A stretch of 64,000 nucleotides of DNA, from contig NZ_LZZT01000056.1 of assembly GCF_014170305.1 (NCBI RefSeq), positions 62,001 to 126,000 of the forward strand, in the 5' to 3' direction. Position 1 is the stretch's first letter. Each line of letters opens with the position of its first letter. Positions 1 to 7,721 of this stretch are shown here, piece after piece. A model generated the notes under the pieces. The model was given only the letters and a program-made list of their open reading frames with translations, did not search any database and had not been told where the DNA came from. The translations under genes were made by a program, and so were the position numbers. The DNA is from Achromobacter sp. UMC71. Lineage in GTDB: Bacteria; Pseudomonadota; Gammaproteobacteria; Burkholderiales; Burkholderiaceae_B.

Positions 1-693
1 CGCCTTCAGGCCAGGTTCGGCCGCCGACCGCACTAGCCGCGCCAGATCGGTATCCGGTTGCTCCGCCGACAGCGCCGCGTAGAGCTGCACGCGGCTGGAC
101 GCGGCCAACGCGGCCGCCGTGTCCTGGGCCTCGCGCTCAATTTCCGGCCAGGCGTCCGGCGGCGCCAGGCGGCTGGCGAAGCCATCATGCAGGGCCTGGT
201 CGGCGCTGAACGGACTGGCCTGCTTCAGGATGACGCGGGCGCGTTCGGCGCCCACCAGCGCGCCAAAGCGGCGCGTACCCAGCACCAGCCCGAACTTCAG
301 GCCCGGCATGCGAAAGCTCGCGTCCGGCGCGCTGATGCGCCATTTGCAGGCCCCGAACAGATCCACGCCCGCGCCGAAGTTGCGCCCATGCGCCAGGCCC
401 ACCGTCAGGCAGGGCGATGCCGCGACACGCTGCAGCAAGGTCTCGATGCGCACGAAGCGCAACAGCAGATCGCCTTCGCTTTGGGCTTCCCAATCACCGA
501 AATCAAAGCCCGCGCTGAAATTGCGGCCTTCGCCTTGCAGCACGATCACCTGCGCGCCTTGCGCCGCCGCGCCGTCCACCGCGGCGATCAGCGCTTCGAC
601 CAGTTCCGCCGACAACGCATTCATTTTTTCCGGACGGGCCAGCGTCAGCGCGTGCACCGCGCCGCGCGTCTCGATACGCAACGCCGCGCTCAT
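1..693 (-). CDS. Enoyl-CoA hydratase/isomerase family protein (3' end outside window)
   Basis: Translating the minus strand from the ATG at 693 gives an open frame of about 231 codons running off the left edge. It reads as a crotonase: an early ARPEKMNALS segment, then the oxyanion-hole region with EGRNFSAGFDFGDW, and later GLAHGRNFGAGVDLFGACKWRIS. Crotonases hydrate, isomerise or hydrolyse acyl-CoA thioesters; the substrate cannot be read here. The start overlaps the stop of the upstream CoA-transferase gene by ATGA, so the two are translationally coupled in one operon. Context suggests a step in organosulfur or carboxylic acid breakdown. The C-terminus is missing. Confidence 0.88.
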   Translation of the reverse strand, partial: MSAALRIETRGAVHALTLARPEKMNALSAELVEALIAAVDGAAAQGAQVIVLQGEGRNFSAGFDFGDWEAQSEGDLLLRFVRIETLLQRVAASPCLTVGLAHGRNFGAGVDLFGACKWRISAPDASFRMPGLKFGLVLGTRRFGALVGAERARVILKQASPFSADQALHDGFASRLAPPDAWPEIEREAQDTAAALAASSRVQLYAALSAEQPDTDLARLVRSAAEPGLKA

Positions 694-1853
694 ACCGTCA
701 CGCCCTTCAGGCGCAGCGCGCCCAGCACTTCGTCGTTGTGCTCGCCCAGCGCGGGCGGCGGACGGCGCAATGCAGTGGTCTGGCCGTCAAAGCGCACTGG
801 CAGGCCAAACGTGCGCGTGCGCACGCCATTGGGCAGCTCGACCGGCTGCACCCAACCCATGTGTTCCACCTGCGGATCGGACAGCACTTCGGAATAGGTA
901 TTGATGGGCGCGCAAGGCACCCCGGCCGCGCGGAACCGCGTCAGCCAGGTCGCGGCATCGTCGGCCGCGAAGATGGCTTCCAGGATGTCGCGCAGGGCTT
1001 CCTGGTTACGGGCGCGCGCGCTGGTGTCGGTAAAGCGCGGGTCGGCCAGCAGGTCTTCGCGGCCCACGGTCACGCAGACGCCCTTCCACAAGGCGTTGTT
1101 GCCCGCCGCCATGCCGAAGTAGCCGGCCTTGCAGCGAAACGCCTGGTACGGCGCGTTGCGCGGGTGCGCCGAGCCCAGCTTGACCGGATCGCGCCCGCTG
1201 CCGAAGAACTCGGATGTCTGCAGGGCCGCGATGCCCAGCGTGGCGCCCAGCATCGGCACGTCGATATGCGTGCCCTGGCCGCTGGCCTGGGCGGCGCGCA
1301 AGGCGGCGGCAATGGCAAAGGCGCCATACAGCCCCGCCGAGAAATCCGCCACCGGCACGCCGCACTTGACCGGTTCGCCGCCGGCCTCGCCGGTGACGCT
1401 CATCAACCCGCTCATCGCCTGGATGGTCAGGTCAAAGCCGCCTTCCTGCGCGCGCGGTCCGGATTGCCCGTATGCCGAGATCGAGCAATAAACCAGCTTG
1501 GGATTGGCCTCGCGCAGCGCGGCGTAACCCAGCCCCAGGCGGTCCATCACGCCCGGCCGGTTGTTTTCGATCAGCACGTCCACGCTGAGCGCCAATTCAC
1601 GCGCCAGCGCCAGGTCGGCGGGGTTCTTCAGGTTCAGCGTCACCGACCGCTTGTTGCGGTTCAGCGAGGCGAAGTTCTCGCTGTAGCCCTGGCTGAGCGG
1701 CGGCCAGCTGCGCAGCGTGTCGCCGCCCTCGGGGTTTTCCAGCTTGATCACGTCGGCGCCCATGTCCGCCAGCAGCATGCCGCAGAACGGGCCCGCCGCG
1801 ACGTTGCAGATCTCAAGCACGGTAACGCCGGCCAATGCCGAGCTAGGTGTCAT
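690..1853 (-). CDS. Family III (CaiB/BaiF) acyl-CoA transferase, possibly Act-like
   Basis: The 387-residue protein has the family III CoA-transferase pattern: N-terminal LEICNVAAGPFCGMLLADMGADVIKLE, a SLNRNKRSVTLNLK block and GFDLTIQAMSG with the expected catalytic Asp near residue 141. These enzymes move CoA from a donor thioester to a carboxylic acid. I chose the ATG at 1853 over the one at 1880 because AGAGG lies 7 bases upstream of it and the longer form only adds nine unconserved residues. The nearby thiol dioxygenase makes a 3-sulfinopropionate:CoA transferase role (as Act of Variovorax paradoxus, also family III) attractive. That is inference; formyl-CoA or other acid specificities remain possible. 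Confidence 0.85.
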   Translation of the reverse strand: MTPSSALAGVTVLEICNVAAGPFCGMLLADMGADVIKLENPEGGDTLRSWPPLSQGYSENFASLNRNKRSVTLNLKNPADLALARELALSVDVLIENNRPGVMDRLGLGYAALREANPKLVYCSISAYGQSGPRAQEGGFDLTIQAMSGLMSVTGEAGGEPVKCGVPVADFSAGLYGAFAIAAALRAAQASGQGTHIDVPMLGATLGIAALQTSEFFGSGRDPVKLGSAHPRNAPYQAFRCKAGYFGMAAGNNALWKGVCVTVGREDLLADPRFTDTSARARNQEALRDILEAIFAADDAATWLTRFRAAGVPCAPINTYSEVLSDPQVEHMGWVQPVELPNGVRTRTFGLPVRFDGQTTALRRPPPALGEHNDEVLGALRLKGVTV

Positions 1854-2146
1854 GTCCGACCTCTCGTTATATGAATTCAATATTTAGGATGCGAGAAAAA
1901 TTATAAAGCGCCGGCCTGCCCCATGGCATCCTGCCTGGCACGACCGCGCTTTATGCCAGCTATTCCTAGAGCAATCCCTAGGTAAGCTGCGTAATTGTTG
2001 ACCAGCATAGCATCGTGTGGAATCCTACGTAAATCATTTATTGGAATTCAAATCCTATTATTTAGGATTTATAAAAAAAGGACCGCGGCGTTTCACTGCG
2101 CATCCGCGCCACGCGTGACGGCCCTGCCCACACCAAGGAGACGCTG
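1854..2146. promoter_or_regulatory. Divergent promoter region with operator-like AT-rich repeats
   Basis: This AT-rich stretch separates the CoA-transferase gene from the divergent Bug receptor gene. It holds a near-perfect operator: AAATCCTA at 2050-2057 and TAGGATTT at 2063-2070 around TTATT. A half-site AATATTTAGGAT lies at 1879-1890, close to the CoA-transferase start. A looser CCTAG/CTAGG pair sits at 1965-1982. The same half-site recurs before the iclR-type gene at 3936-3946, which points to that regulator as the binding protein. AAGGAG precedes the receptor start. The core promoters could not be assigned with confidence. Confidence 0.6.
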
Positions 2147-3118
2147 ATGAGATATTTGTGGCGCATTGCCGCGGCAGCCGCCGCGCTGGCCGTGGCCGCG
2201 GCCCCCGCCGTGGCCCAGCCCTGGCCCGCCAAGCCCGTGCGCATGGTGGTGCCGTTCCCTCCCGGCGGCGCCACCGATGCGGCCGCGCGCATCTATGCGC
2301 AGCAGTTGGGCGATTACCTGGGCCAAAGCGTGGTGGTGGAAAACAAGGCTGGCGCGGGCGGCGAGATCGGTGCGGAGTACGTCGCCAAATCCGCGCCGGA
2401 CGGCTATACGCTGCTGATGGGCGCGCTGGGCAGCCACGCCATCCATGCCGCGCTGCCCGACAAACCCGGCTATGACTTCGCCACCGCCTTCGTCGGCGTG
2501 TCGATGGCGACCAGCATGCCGATGGCGCTGGCGGTCAACAGCAAGATCCCCGCCAATACCGTGCAGGAACTGATCGCGCTGGCCAAGAGCCGGCCGGGCA
2601 CATTGACGTTCGGTTCGGCCGGCCCCGGCACCTCGCAGCACATGGCGGGCGAACTGTTCCAGGCCCTGACCGGCACCCGCCTCATGCATGTGCCGTACCG
2701 CGGCAGCGGCCCCGCCATCACCGATCTGCTGGGCGGCCAGATCGACATGGTGTTCGAGACCTTGCCGGCGCTGCTGCCGCAGGCGGCCAGCGGCAAGATC
2801 CGGCTGCTGGGCGTCACCACGGCCAAGCGCGCTACCGCGCTGCCTGACTTGCCAACGCTGATGGAACAGGGCGTGAAGGACTATTCGGTAGCCACCGCTT
2901 ACGCCTTGCTGGCGCCTACGGGTACGCCCAAGGCCATCGTCGACAAGCTCTCGACAGGCATGCAGCGGGCGGCTGCCCTGCCCGCCGTGCAGCAGGCCGC
3001 GCTGAAGCTGGGCGCGGATGCCGTGGCCACCACGCCCGCCGGCACCGACCAGGTGCTGAAACAGGAAGTCGGGCGCTGGGCCGACGTGGTGAGGCTGTCG
3101 GCGGCCCGGCAGCAATAG
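2147..3118 (+). CDS. Bug-family tripartite tricarboxylate transporter substrate receptor
   Basis: The 323-residue protein begins with a Sec signal peptide (about residues 1-24, ending AVAQP) and then WPAKPVRMVVPFPPGGATDAAAR, the hallmark of Bug (Bordetella uptake gene) periplasmic receptors. NKAGAGGEIGAEYVAKSAPDGYTLL and the later VPYRGSGPAITDLLGGQIDMVFE also fit. Bug proteins bind small carboxylates, sometimes for tripartite transporters and often as orphans, as here: no TctA/TctB membrane genes are present. AAGGAG sits upstream of the ATG. Divergence from the CoA-transferase operon suggests it binds the substrate or an intermediate of that pathway, perhaps a mercapto- or sulfinocarboxylate. 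Confidence 0.95.
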   Translation: MRYLWRIAAAAAALAVAAAPAVAQPWPAKPVRMVVPFPPGGATDAAARIYAQQLGDYLGQSVVVENKAGAGGEIGAEYVAKSAPDGYTLLMGALGSHAIHAALPDKPGYDFATAFVGVSMATSMPMALAVNSKIPANTVQELIALAKSRPGTLTFGSAGPGTSQHMAGELFQALTGTRLMHVPYRGSGPAITDLLGGQIDMVFETLPALLPQAASGKIRLLGVTTAKRATALPDLPTLMEQGVKDYSVATAYALLAPTGTPKAIVDKLSTGMQRAAALPAVQQAALKLGADAVATTPAGTDQVLKQEVGRWADVVRLSAARQQ

Positions 3119-3154
3119 GCGTTTCGCGGCAGGGTGCCGTCGGCGCCCAGGCTT

Positions 3155-3919
3155 CTATTGGCCCAGGAAGCCGCGCCGGTAGCCCATGCCCTGCGAAATC
3201 GACTGGGCACAGGCGGCCACGTCCGGCGCCAATTGCTTCATGCGGGCCGCGCTCAGGCGGTCCAGCGGGCCGGAGATGCCGATGGCCGCCACCGGCTGGT
3301 CCAGGCTGTTGAACAGTGCCACGGCCAGCCCGCCCACGCCTTCGCGCCATTCACCGCGATTGACGGCATAACCGGCGCGGGCCACCTTGCGCAGCTCGTC
3401 TTTCAAGAGCGGCATCGACACGATCGTGGCCGGCGTGTGCCGCAGCAACTTGTCCGCATAGCGCTCGACATAACCCTCGGCCTGATAGGCCAGCAGCGCC
3501 TTGCCGGTGGCCACCGCGTAGGCCGGCGCGCGCCCGCCTATCATCGAATACGCGCGGATCGGCTGCGGGCTGTCGATCTTGTCGACGTAGACCACGTCGA
3601 AACCGTCCAGCACAGACAGGTGCACGGTCTCGCCGGTCTGGTCCGCCAGCGTGCGCATGAAGGGCGCGGCCAGCTTGCGCACGTCCAGCTGCCCCAACTG
3701 ACGCGCGGCCAGTTCGAACAGGCGCACCGCGCCGCGATAGCCGCCGCCGTCTTCGTCCTTGACCACATAGCCCGCGTGGATCAGCGTTTGCAGCGTGCGG
3801 TGGGTGTTGCTGCGGGTCAGCCCGACCCGGGCGGCCAGCGCATCGATCGTGCGCGGCGGATTGTCCACGTCGGTCACCGCCTCCAACACCATCAGCCCCT
3901 TGAGCAGCGTCTTGTCCAT
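3155..3919 (-). CDS. IclR-family transcriptional regulator
   Basis: The 254-residue protein has an N-terminal winged HTH (about residues 1-60, with TIDALAARVGLTRSNTHRTLQTLIHAGYV) and a C-terminal IclR effector domain (VHLSVLDGFDVVYVDKIDSPQPIRAYSMIGGRAPAYAVATGKALLAY). I prefer the ATG at 3919; an in-frame TTG at 3937 would add six residues. The gene lies 65 bases downstream of the thiol dioxygenase gene on the same strand, with an operator-like TCCTAAATATT between them, so it may be autoregulated. It is the obvious local regulator of the Bug, CoA-transferase and dioxygenase genes. Confidence 0.93.
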   Translation of the reverse strand: MDKTLLKGLMVLEAVTDVDNPPRTIDALAARVGLTRSNTHRTLQTLIHAGYVVKDEDGGGYRGAVRLFELAARQLGQLDVRKLAAPFMRTLADQTGETVHLSVLDGFDVVYVDKIDSPQPIRAYSMIGGRAPAYAVATGKALLAYQAEGYVERYADKLLRHTPATIVSMPLLKDELRKVARAGYAVNRGEWREGVGGLAVALFNSLDQPVAAIGISGPLDRLSAARMKQLAPDVAACAQSISQGMGYRRGFLGQ

Positions 3920-3935
3920 TGTTTTGGCATTTCCC

Positions 3936-3948
3936 AATATTTAGGACG
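3936..3948. promoter_or_regulatory. Operator-like half-site upstream of the IclR gene
   Basis: AATATTTAGGACG matches 11 of 13 bases of the half-site AATATTTAGGATG at 1879-1891. It also matches the right arm of the perfect inverted repeat at 2050-2070. It lies just upstream of the IclR-family start at 3919. Sharing of the motif by three promoter regions of one small cluster is seen directly; binding by the IclR protein is inferred. Confidence 0.5.
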
Positions 3949-3983
3949 CGAACATAGCACGGGCGACCGCCCGCGAACAGGTC

Positions 3984-4610
3984 TTACGCGGGCTGCGCCG
4001 GCAACGCCGCGCGCACGGCCGCCGAGCGGTCCCACAGGTTGGGCACGCTGGCCGCCGAATAGCCGGACACAAACGGCTTGGCCTGGCCGGTGGCCGGATC
4101 GTAGACATGACGCGATACCGCGCCGATGTTGCCACCGTACATATGCACGCTGATCGATACCTGGTCGGCAAACGCATTGGACACCCGGTGAATATCGCCC
4201 TCTTGCGGCGACAGCCGTTCCACATCGCCCGGGCGCAAGGTGCTGGGCTCGCCCAGCAGCGACAGACCGCCATCGGCGCCGCGCACGTAGCGCTGGTTCA
4301 CTTCCGCGCCGCGCAGCATGCCAACATAGCCCCACACCTCGTGGTCATGCACCGGCGTCTGCTGCCCCGGGCCCCAAACGAAACTGACCAGCGAGAAGCG
4401 CTCCAGCGGATCGCAATGCAGCAGGTACTGCTGGTAATACTGCGGATGCGGCGCGGTACAGGCCTCGGGTAGCCAGTCGTCGTGGCGGATCAGCGCCGCG
4501 AACGCGGCCTGCAGCTCGGGCGATTGCGCCAGGCCGGCCGGCGTGGCCAGGCGGGTCGCGGTGGCGATGAAATGGCGCAACCGGTCCAGGCCGGCGGGTG
4601 CTTCGGACAT
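3984..4610 (-). CDS. Cupin-type thiol dioxygenase, 3-mercaptopropionate dioxygenase-like
   Basis: This 208-residue protein is a single-domain double-stranded beta-helix enzyme of the cysteine dioxygenase superfamily. The iron ligands are visible as HDH (His88 and His90) and His141 in GDIHRVSNAF. Segments such as HDDWLPEAC, FVWGPGQQTPVHDH, GMLRGAE and YGGNIGAVSR are the pattern I know from Pseudomonas 3-mercaptopropionate dioxygenase, including an Arg in the IGAVxR segment. Such enzymes oxidise 3-mercaptopropionate to 3-sulfinopropionate with O2. I took the ATG at 4610, preceded by GGAGA; an upstream ATG at 4709 would add 33 unconserved residues. Cysteine dioxygenase activity is the main alternative. 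Confidence 0.88.
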   Translation of the reverse strand: MSEAPAGLDRLRHFIATATRLATPAGLAQSPELQAAFAALIRHDDWLPEACTAPHPQYYQQYLLHCDPLERFSLVSFVWGPGQQTPVHDHEVWGYVGMLRGAEVNQRYVRGADGGLSLLGEPSTLRPGDVERLSPQEGDIHRVSNAFADQVSISVHMYGGNIGAVSRHVYDPATGQAKPFVSGYSAASVPNLWDRSAAVRAALPAQPA

Positions 4611-4816
4611 GCTCGTGTCTCCGAATCGGCGCGGCCACGTCGGGGCCGGAGCCAGGTCCGGGCGCGAGCCATGCCATGAAATATCCCAATTGGGAGGTCC
4701 AGTATCCATGATTCAGGACATCCGCGGCAATGCCCCGCATCCGCATCGGCGCGACGGGCGCTGGAATCGTCCTGCGCGTTGCGTTCACCCGCTGGAATCA
4801 TCCTGTGCATTGCGCC
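4611..4816. promoter_or_regulatory. Dioxygenase promoter region with palindrome and 31-bp direct repeat
   Basis: The region upstream of the thiol dioxygenase holds the perfect palindrome TCCCAATTGGGA at 4684-4695. Farther up is a direct duplication of about 30 bases: GCTGGAATCGTCCTGCGCGT at 4760 recurs as GCTGGAATCATCCTGTGCAT at 4791 with a few changes. The second copy runs into the stop codon of the neighbouring proline-rich gene. I see no gene here. Confidence 0.5.
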
Positions 4817-5500
4817 TCACCATTTGCAGCCGCTGTCGCGCACCGTATCGGCCAGCAGCATCGGCAACGCCAGCAGCCCCAGATGGGCATGCGCATCGCG
4901 GCATGGCGGCCGCGCGCTTTGCGCAATCCCCTTGGCCAGCGCCGACGGTTCGGGGCGGGCCTTGGGCGCGAGATTCACCAGGGGTTCACCACGAGCCCGA
5001 GATGCGCCTTGCGCGGCGGCATCCTCGCCACGCCAGCGGAAATCCCGCGCCGGCGCATCCGGCGGCGGCTCCGCGTCGTGGGCCGGCTTTGCGGAAGCAC
5101 GCGGCGCGCGCGATGGCGACGGCGATGGCGATTTCGTCGGCGGCGCCGAAGGCCGTTGCATCACCGCGGCGGGTTGAGACGTGGGCAAGGGCGGCGTCAC
5201 GGGTGCAGGAGGCGATGCCGACACAGGTGCGGGCACAGGAGCAGACGCTGATTGAAAAGCCGGCGCAGATTGCCGCGATGCTGGCGCGGATTGCGGGATT
5301 ACCGGCTGGGCGCGTTCGGCAGGCAGCAGGTCCACGAAGAACTCAATCTCTTGCTGCCGCGGCGCCAACCCTGTCGACGCGCTCGCTGCGCGCCACAGCC
5401 ACCACGCCGCCAGCGCATGCAGGGCGCAGACCACGATCACGGCCCACCAGGCGATCCCGCGCCAACGCGGCGCGAACCGCGAGGAGGGCGGCGCGCTCAT
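4817..5500 (-). CDS. TonB-like single-pass proline/alanine-rich envelope protein
   Basis: The 227-residue product has a short cytoplasmic N-terminus, one membrane helix (about residues 14-38, GIAWWAVIVVCALHALAAWWLW), then a long Pro/Ala/Ser-rich linker (about residues 60-150) and a short C-terminal part ending in DTVRDSGCKW. This N-in, one-helix, rigid-linker plan is that of TonB and TolA-like periplasm-spanning proteins. The C-terminus lacks a recognisable TonB domain and there are no exbB/exbD genes nearby. I recall similar Cys-Lys-Trp tails in uncharacterised Bordetella proteins. The start at 5500 is one of three candidates (also 5515 and 5554), none with a clear ribosome site. Function unknown. 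Confidence 0.65.
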   Translation of the reverse strand: MSAPPSSRFAPRWRGIAWWAVIVVCALHALAAWWLWRAASASTGLAPRQQEIEFFVDLLPAERAQPVIPQSAPASRQSAPAFQSASAPVPAPVSASPPAPVTPPLPTSQPAAVMQRPSAPPTKSPSPSPSRAPRASAKPAHDAEPPPDAPARDFRWRGEDAAAQGASRARGEPLVNLAPKARPEPSALAKGIAQSARPPCRDAHAHLGLLALPMLLADTVRDSGCKW

Positions 5501-5631
5501 CACAAGAGAGAACATCACGGCGGCTCGTACAAACGCTGGCGACAAAGCGCCCATCTTGCCGTCGACAATCCTCCGGCAACACGCAAACGCGTGAAGATTT
5601 GTGAAGATGTTCAGCCCGCGGAAGGACTACG

Positions 5632-6318
5632 ATGAAGAAACGCTGGCGGTGCAGGGGAAACCCCGAATTCCACCACAAGCGCAGAGGGATACAGTGGCAG
5701 AAAACCATTCCAGCCCTGGAGATCATCATTCCGTTTTCCTGGAGACTTCCCGACGTGTTCGTGCGTTCGCCGGACGGTATCCTGCACCGTGTGGTGCGGC
5801 ACGCCACAACCACGGAGACCATCGCCAAACTCGAGAGCATTCCCAGTGATTACCACCTGGATTGCGAATGCATGCTCGACAACGGCGAAGCCCTGTCCTG
5901 GATCGGTGAAAACCTCTACCGTCAGATCAACGGCGGCATGATCTTCACCGCGGAACCCGCTGCGGCGCCGCCGCCGACTGACGCCCGCAAAAGCGCCAAG
6001 GCCAGAAATACCTTGCGGGACGCCTGCCGCCCGCCCGCCGCGCACAAAGCACCCGCTGCGCGGCAAAGCGTCGTACCATCAGCTGTAGCAAGTCTAAAAA
6101 CCGGCAACGATTGGAGCCTGATACGCGCCTGGCGCGAGCATCTGAACATCAGCACTGCTGATATGGCTGCCCGGCTGGGTGTGGACCACTCCATCTACAT
6201 CGAATTGGAAAGGCCCCGGCCTCGGCCCCGCCAGATTATTCTGGACCGCATTTCGGAAGCCCTGGGCGTCTCGCCAGACCAACTCGATGATTCATCGTTA
6301 GGAGGACATTTCCATTGA
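5632..6318 (+). CDS. Hypothetical protein with small beta domain fused to C-terminal XRE-like HTH
   Basis: The 228-residue protein has two parts. Residues 39-108 (LPDVFVRSPDGILHRVV through GEALSWIGENLYRQINGGMIFTAE) form a small domain that also makes up the whole of the protein at 6417-6665. After a Pro/Ala/Lys linker, residues 161-220 (IRAWREHLNISTADMAARLGVDHSIYIELE) read as an XRE/Cro-like HTH. It is therefore probably DNA-binding. GAAGGA precedes the ATG. Its neighbours give no pathway. I do not recognise the N-terminal domain as a named family. Confidence 0.7.
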   Translation: MKKRWRCRGNPEFHHKRRGIQWQKTIPALEIIIPFSWRLPDVFVRSPDGILHRVVRHATTTETIAKLESIPSDYHLDCECMLDNGEALSWIGENLYRQINGGMIFTAEPAAAPPPTDARKSAKARNTLRDACRPPAAHKAPAARQSVVPSAVASLKTGNDWSLIRAWREHLNISTADMAARLGVDHSIYIELERPRPRPRQIILDRISEALGVSPDQLDDSSLGGHFH

Positions 6319-6352
6319 CGCCAGGCAGGTTCAACCCGACCCTTCCCGCAAG

Positions 6353-6415
6353 ATGGAAATGTTCGAACGACTTTGGCGCCGCGTGAAAGACGGCCCGCGC
6401 ATGGGAGGTACTTGA
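6353..6415 (+). CDS. Possible 20-codon small ORF between paralogous genes
   Basis: An ATG at 6353 opens a 20-codon frame (MEMFERLWRRVKDGPRMGGT) whose TGA ends two bases before the ATG of the next gene. The frame stays open upstream to about 6302, with AGGAGG at 6300-6305 followed by non-canonical start options, so the true peptide could be longer. It could be a leader peptide coupling translation of the downstream gene, or chance. Evidence is weak. Confidence 0.25.
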   Translation: MEMFERLWRRVKDGPRMGGT

Positions 6416-6416
6416 A

Positions 6417-6665
6417 ATGCTCGGAACCGCAAGACGATTGACCGACGTGCTGGCCACCGCCCCCGACGGCACGCTGTATCGCATCGAACGCTTCGTATCG
6501 GACCCGGACGCCTATTCTGCCCTGGGCACGTCCCGCTTCGATCCCAAGACGCACTGCGTCTGCCGCACCAGTTCGGGCGAAAAAGTCGCCTGGCTCGGCG
6601 GGCAGGCCTACCAATTGCTCAAGAACGGCATTTGCCTGACCGCCGTGGACCGACGACGCGGCTGA
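6417..6665 (+). CDS. Small hypothetical protein, paralogue of the N-terminal domain at 5632-6318
   Basis: This 82-residue protein aligns over nearly its full length with residues 39-108 of the upstream HTH protein. Shared positions include LxDV, PDGxLxR, a central Cys, GExxxWxGxxxY and an NGxxxTA end. It lacks the HTH. GGGAGG sits 8 bases upstream of the ATG. The pair probably arose by tandem duplication with loss or gain of the HTH. The free domain could act as partner or competitor of the DNA-binding version, but that is speculation. No known family recognised. Confidence 0.7.
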   Translation: MLGTARRLTDVLATAPDGTLYRIERFVSDPDAYSALGTSRFDPKTHCVCRTSSGEKVAWLGGQAYQLLKNGICLTAVDRRRG

Positions 6666-6678
6666 CGCCCGCCCTTTT

Positions 6679-7590
6679 CTAGCCCGCGCGGTGTCTGCCC
6701 GCCTTGCGCGCGAACCGAGCCACGACGAAGTCCACGAACGTCGTGAGCTTGGGTAGCGCCTGCCGGTCCTTCGCGTAGAGCAGCGTGATGGGCCGCGCGG
6801 CGGGCCAATACGGCTGCAGGATCGGCGTCAGTCGGCCTGCGCGCACGTCGTCCTCCAACAGGATTTCAGGCTGCAGCACGATACCGAAGCCGGCCAGCGC
6901 CGCTTGCCTGAGCGCCTGGCCATTGTTGGAGATGAACCGGCTGGTCGGCGGATAGTCGGCATCGCCGCCGTCGCCATTGCCCAGGCGCCAGCCCGTGCGG
7001 CGCCCCCAATACGAGAAGTCCAGGCATTGATGGCGGGCCAGGTCCGCGGGCGTTTCCGGCGCGCCGTAGCGCGCCAGATAGGCAGGCGCCGCGCAGATGA
7101 TCATCTGGTAGCTGCCGATACGGCGCGCCACCAGGCCGGAATCCTGCGGTTCGCCAATGCGCACCGCCAGATCAAAGCGTGAAGCGACCATGTCTTCAAC
7201 AACATCGCTCAGCGACAGTTCGACACTGACATCCGGGTACTGACCCAGGTAATCAGCAATCGCCGGCGCCAGGGCCACGGAGCCGAACGACACCGTCGAC
7301 GTGATGCGCAGATTGCCCCGCGGCGCCAGGCGCAGCGCTTCGGCGCCCTGCTCCGCATCGACGATGTCGGCCAGGATCGCCTTGCAGCGCACGTAATAGG
7401 CCTGGCCCGCCTCGGTCAGGCTCTGGCGGCGGGTCGTGCGGTTCATCAGGCGCAGCCCCAGCCTTGCCTCCAGCCCCTTGATGTGCTTGGCCGCCATGGC
7501 GGGGGACATCTCGTGGCGAGCGGCGGCGGCCGTCAGGCTGCCCAGTTCGACCACCGCCACGAAGATCTCCATGCTGAGCAGACGATCCAT
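6679..7590 (-). CDS. LysR-family transcriptional regulator
   Basis: A typical 303-residue LysR protein: N-terminal winged HTH (LLSMEIFVAVVELGSLTAAAARHEMSPAMAAKHIKGLEARLG, residues 4-45), a linker helix, and an effector-binding domain with LRITSTVSFGSVALAPAIADYL. The wording of the HTH and the GRRTGWRLGNGD stretch place it with the YafC/DsdC-like group that often controls an adjacent reductase. It is divergent from the SDR gene at 7722, with 131 bases between, so control of that gene is the natural inference. Confidence 0.93.
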   Translation of the reverse strand: MDRLLSMEIFVAVVELGSLTAAAARHEMSPAMAAKHIKGLEARLGLRLMNRTTRRQSLTEAGQAYYVRCKAILADIVDAEQGAEALRLAPRGNLRITSTVSFGSVALAPAIADYLGQYPDVSVELSLSDVVEDMVASRFDLAVRIGEPQDSGLVARRIGSYQMIICAAPAYLARYGAPETPADLARHQCLDFSYWGRRTGWRLGNGDGGDADYPPTSRFISNNGQALRQAALAGFGIVLQPEILLEDDVRAGRLTPILQPYWPAARPITLLYAKDRQALPKLTTFVDFVVARFARKAGRHRAG

Positions 7591-7721
7591 GAATTACGCA
7601 CCCTGGGTATGAAGTGTTCCAACCAATCCCGGATTTTTCCACAGGAATGGAAACCGCAGAATGCTTTCATGCGCAGGCGGATCCGCCGGCGCCCCCTTCC
7701 ACTGCGACCAGGAATCACAAC

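Noticed and set aside
6308..6415. A 37-codon ORF with ATT start behind AGGAGG between the paralogous small genes
   Set aside because: ATT starts are very rare and the AGGAGG lies within the end of the upstream gene; only the shorter ATG form is listed, with low confidence.
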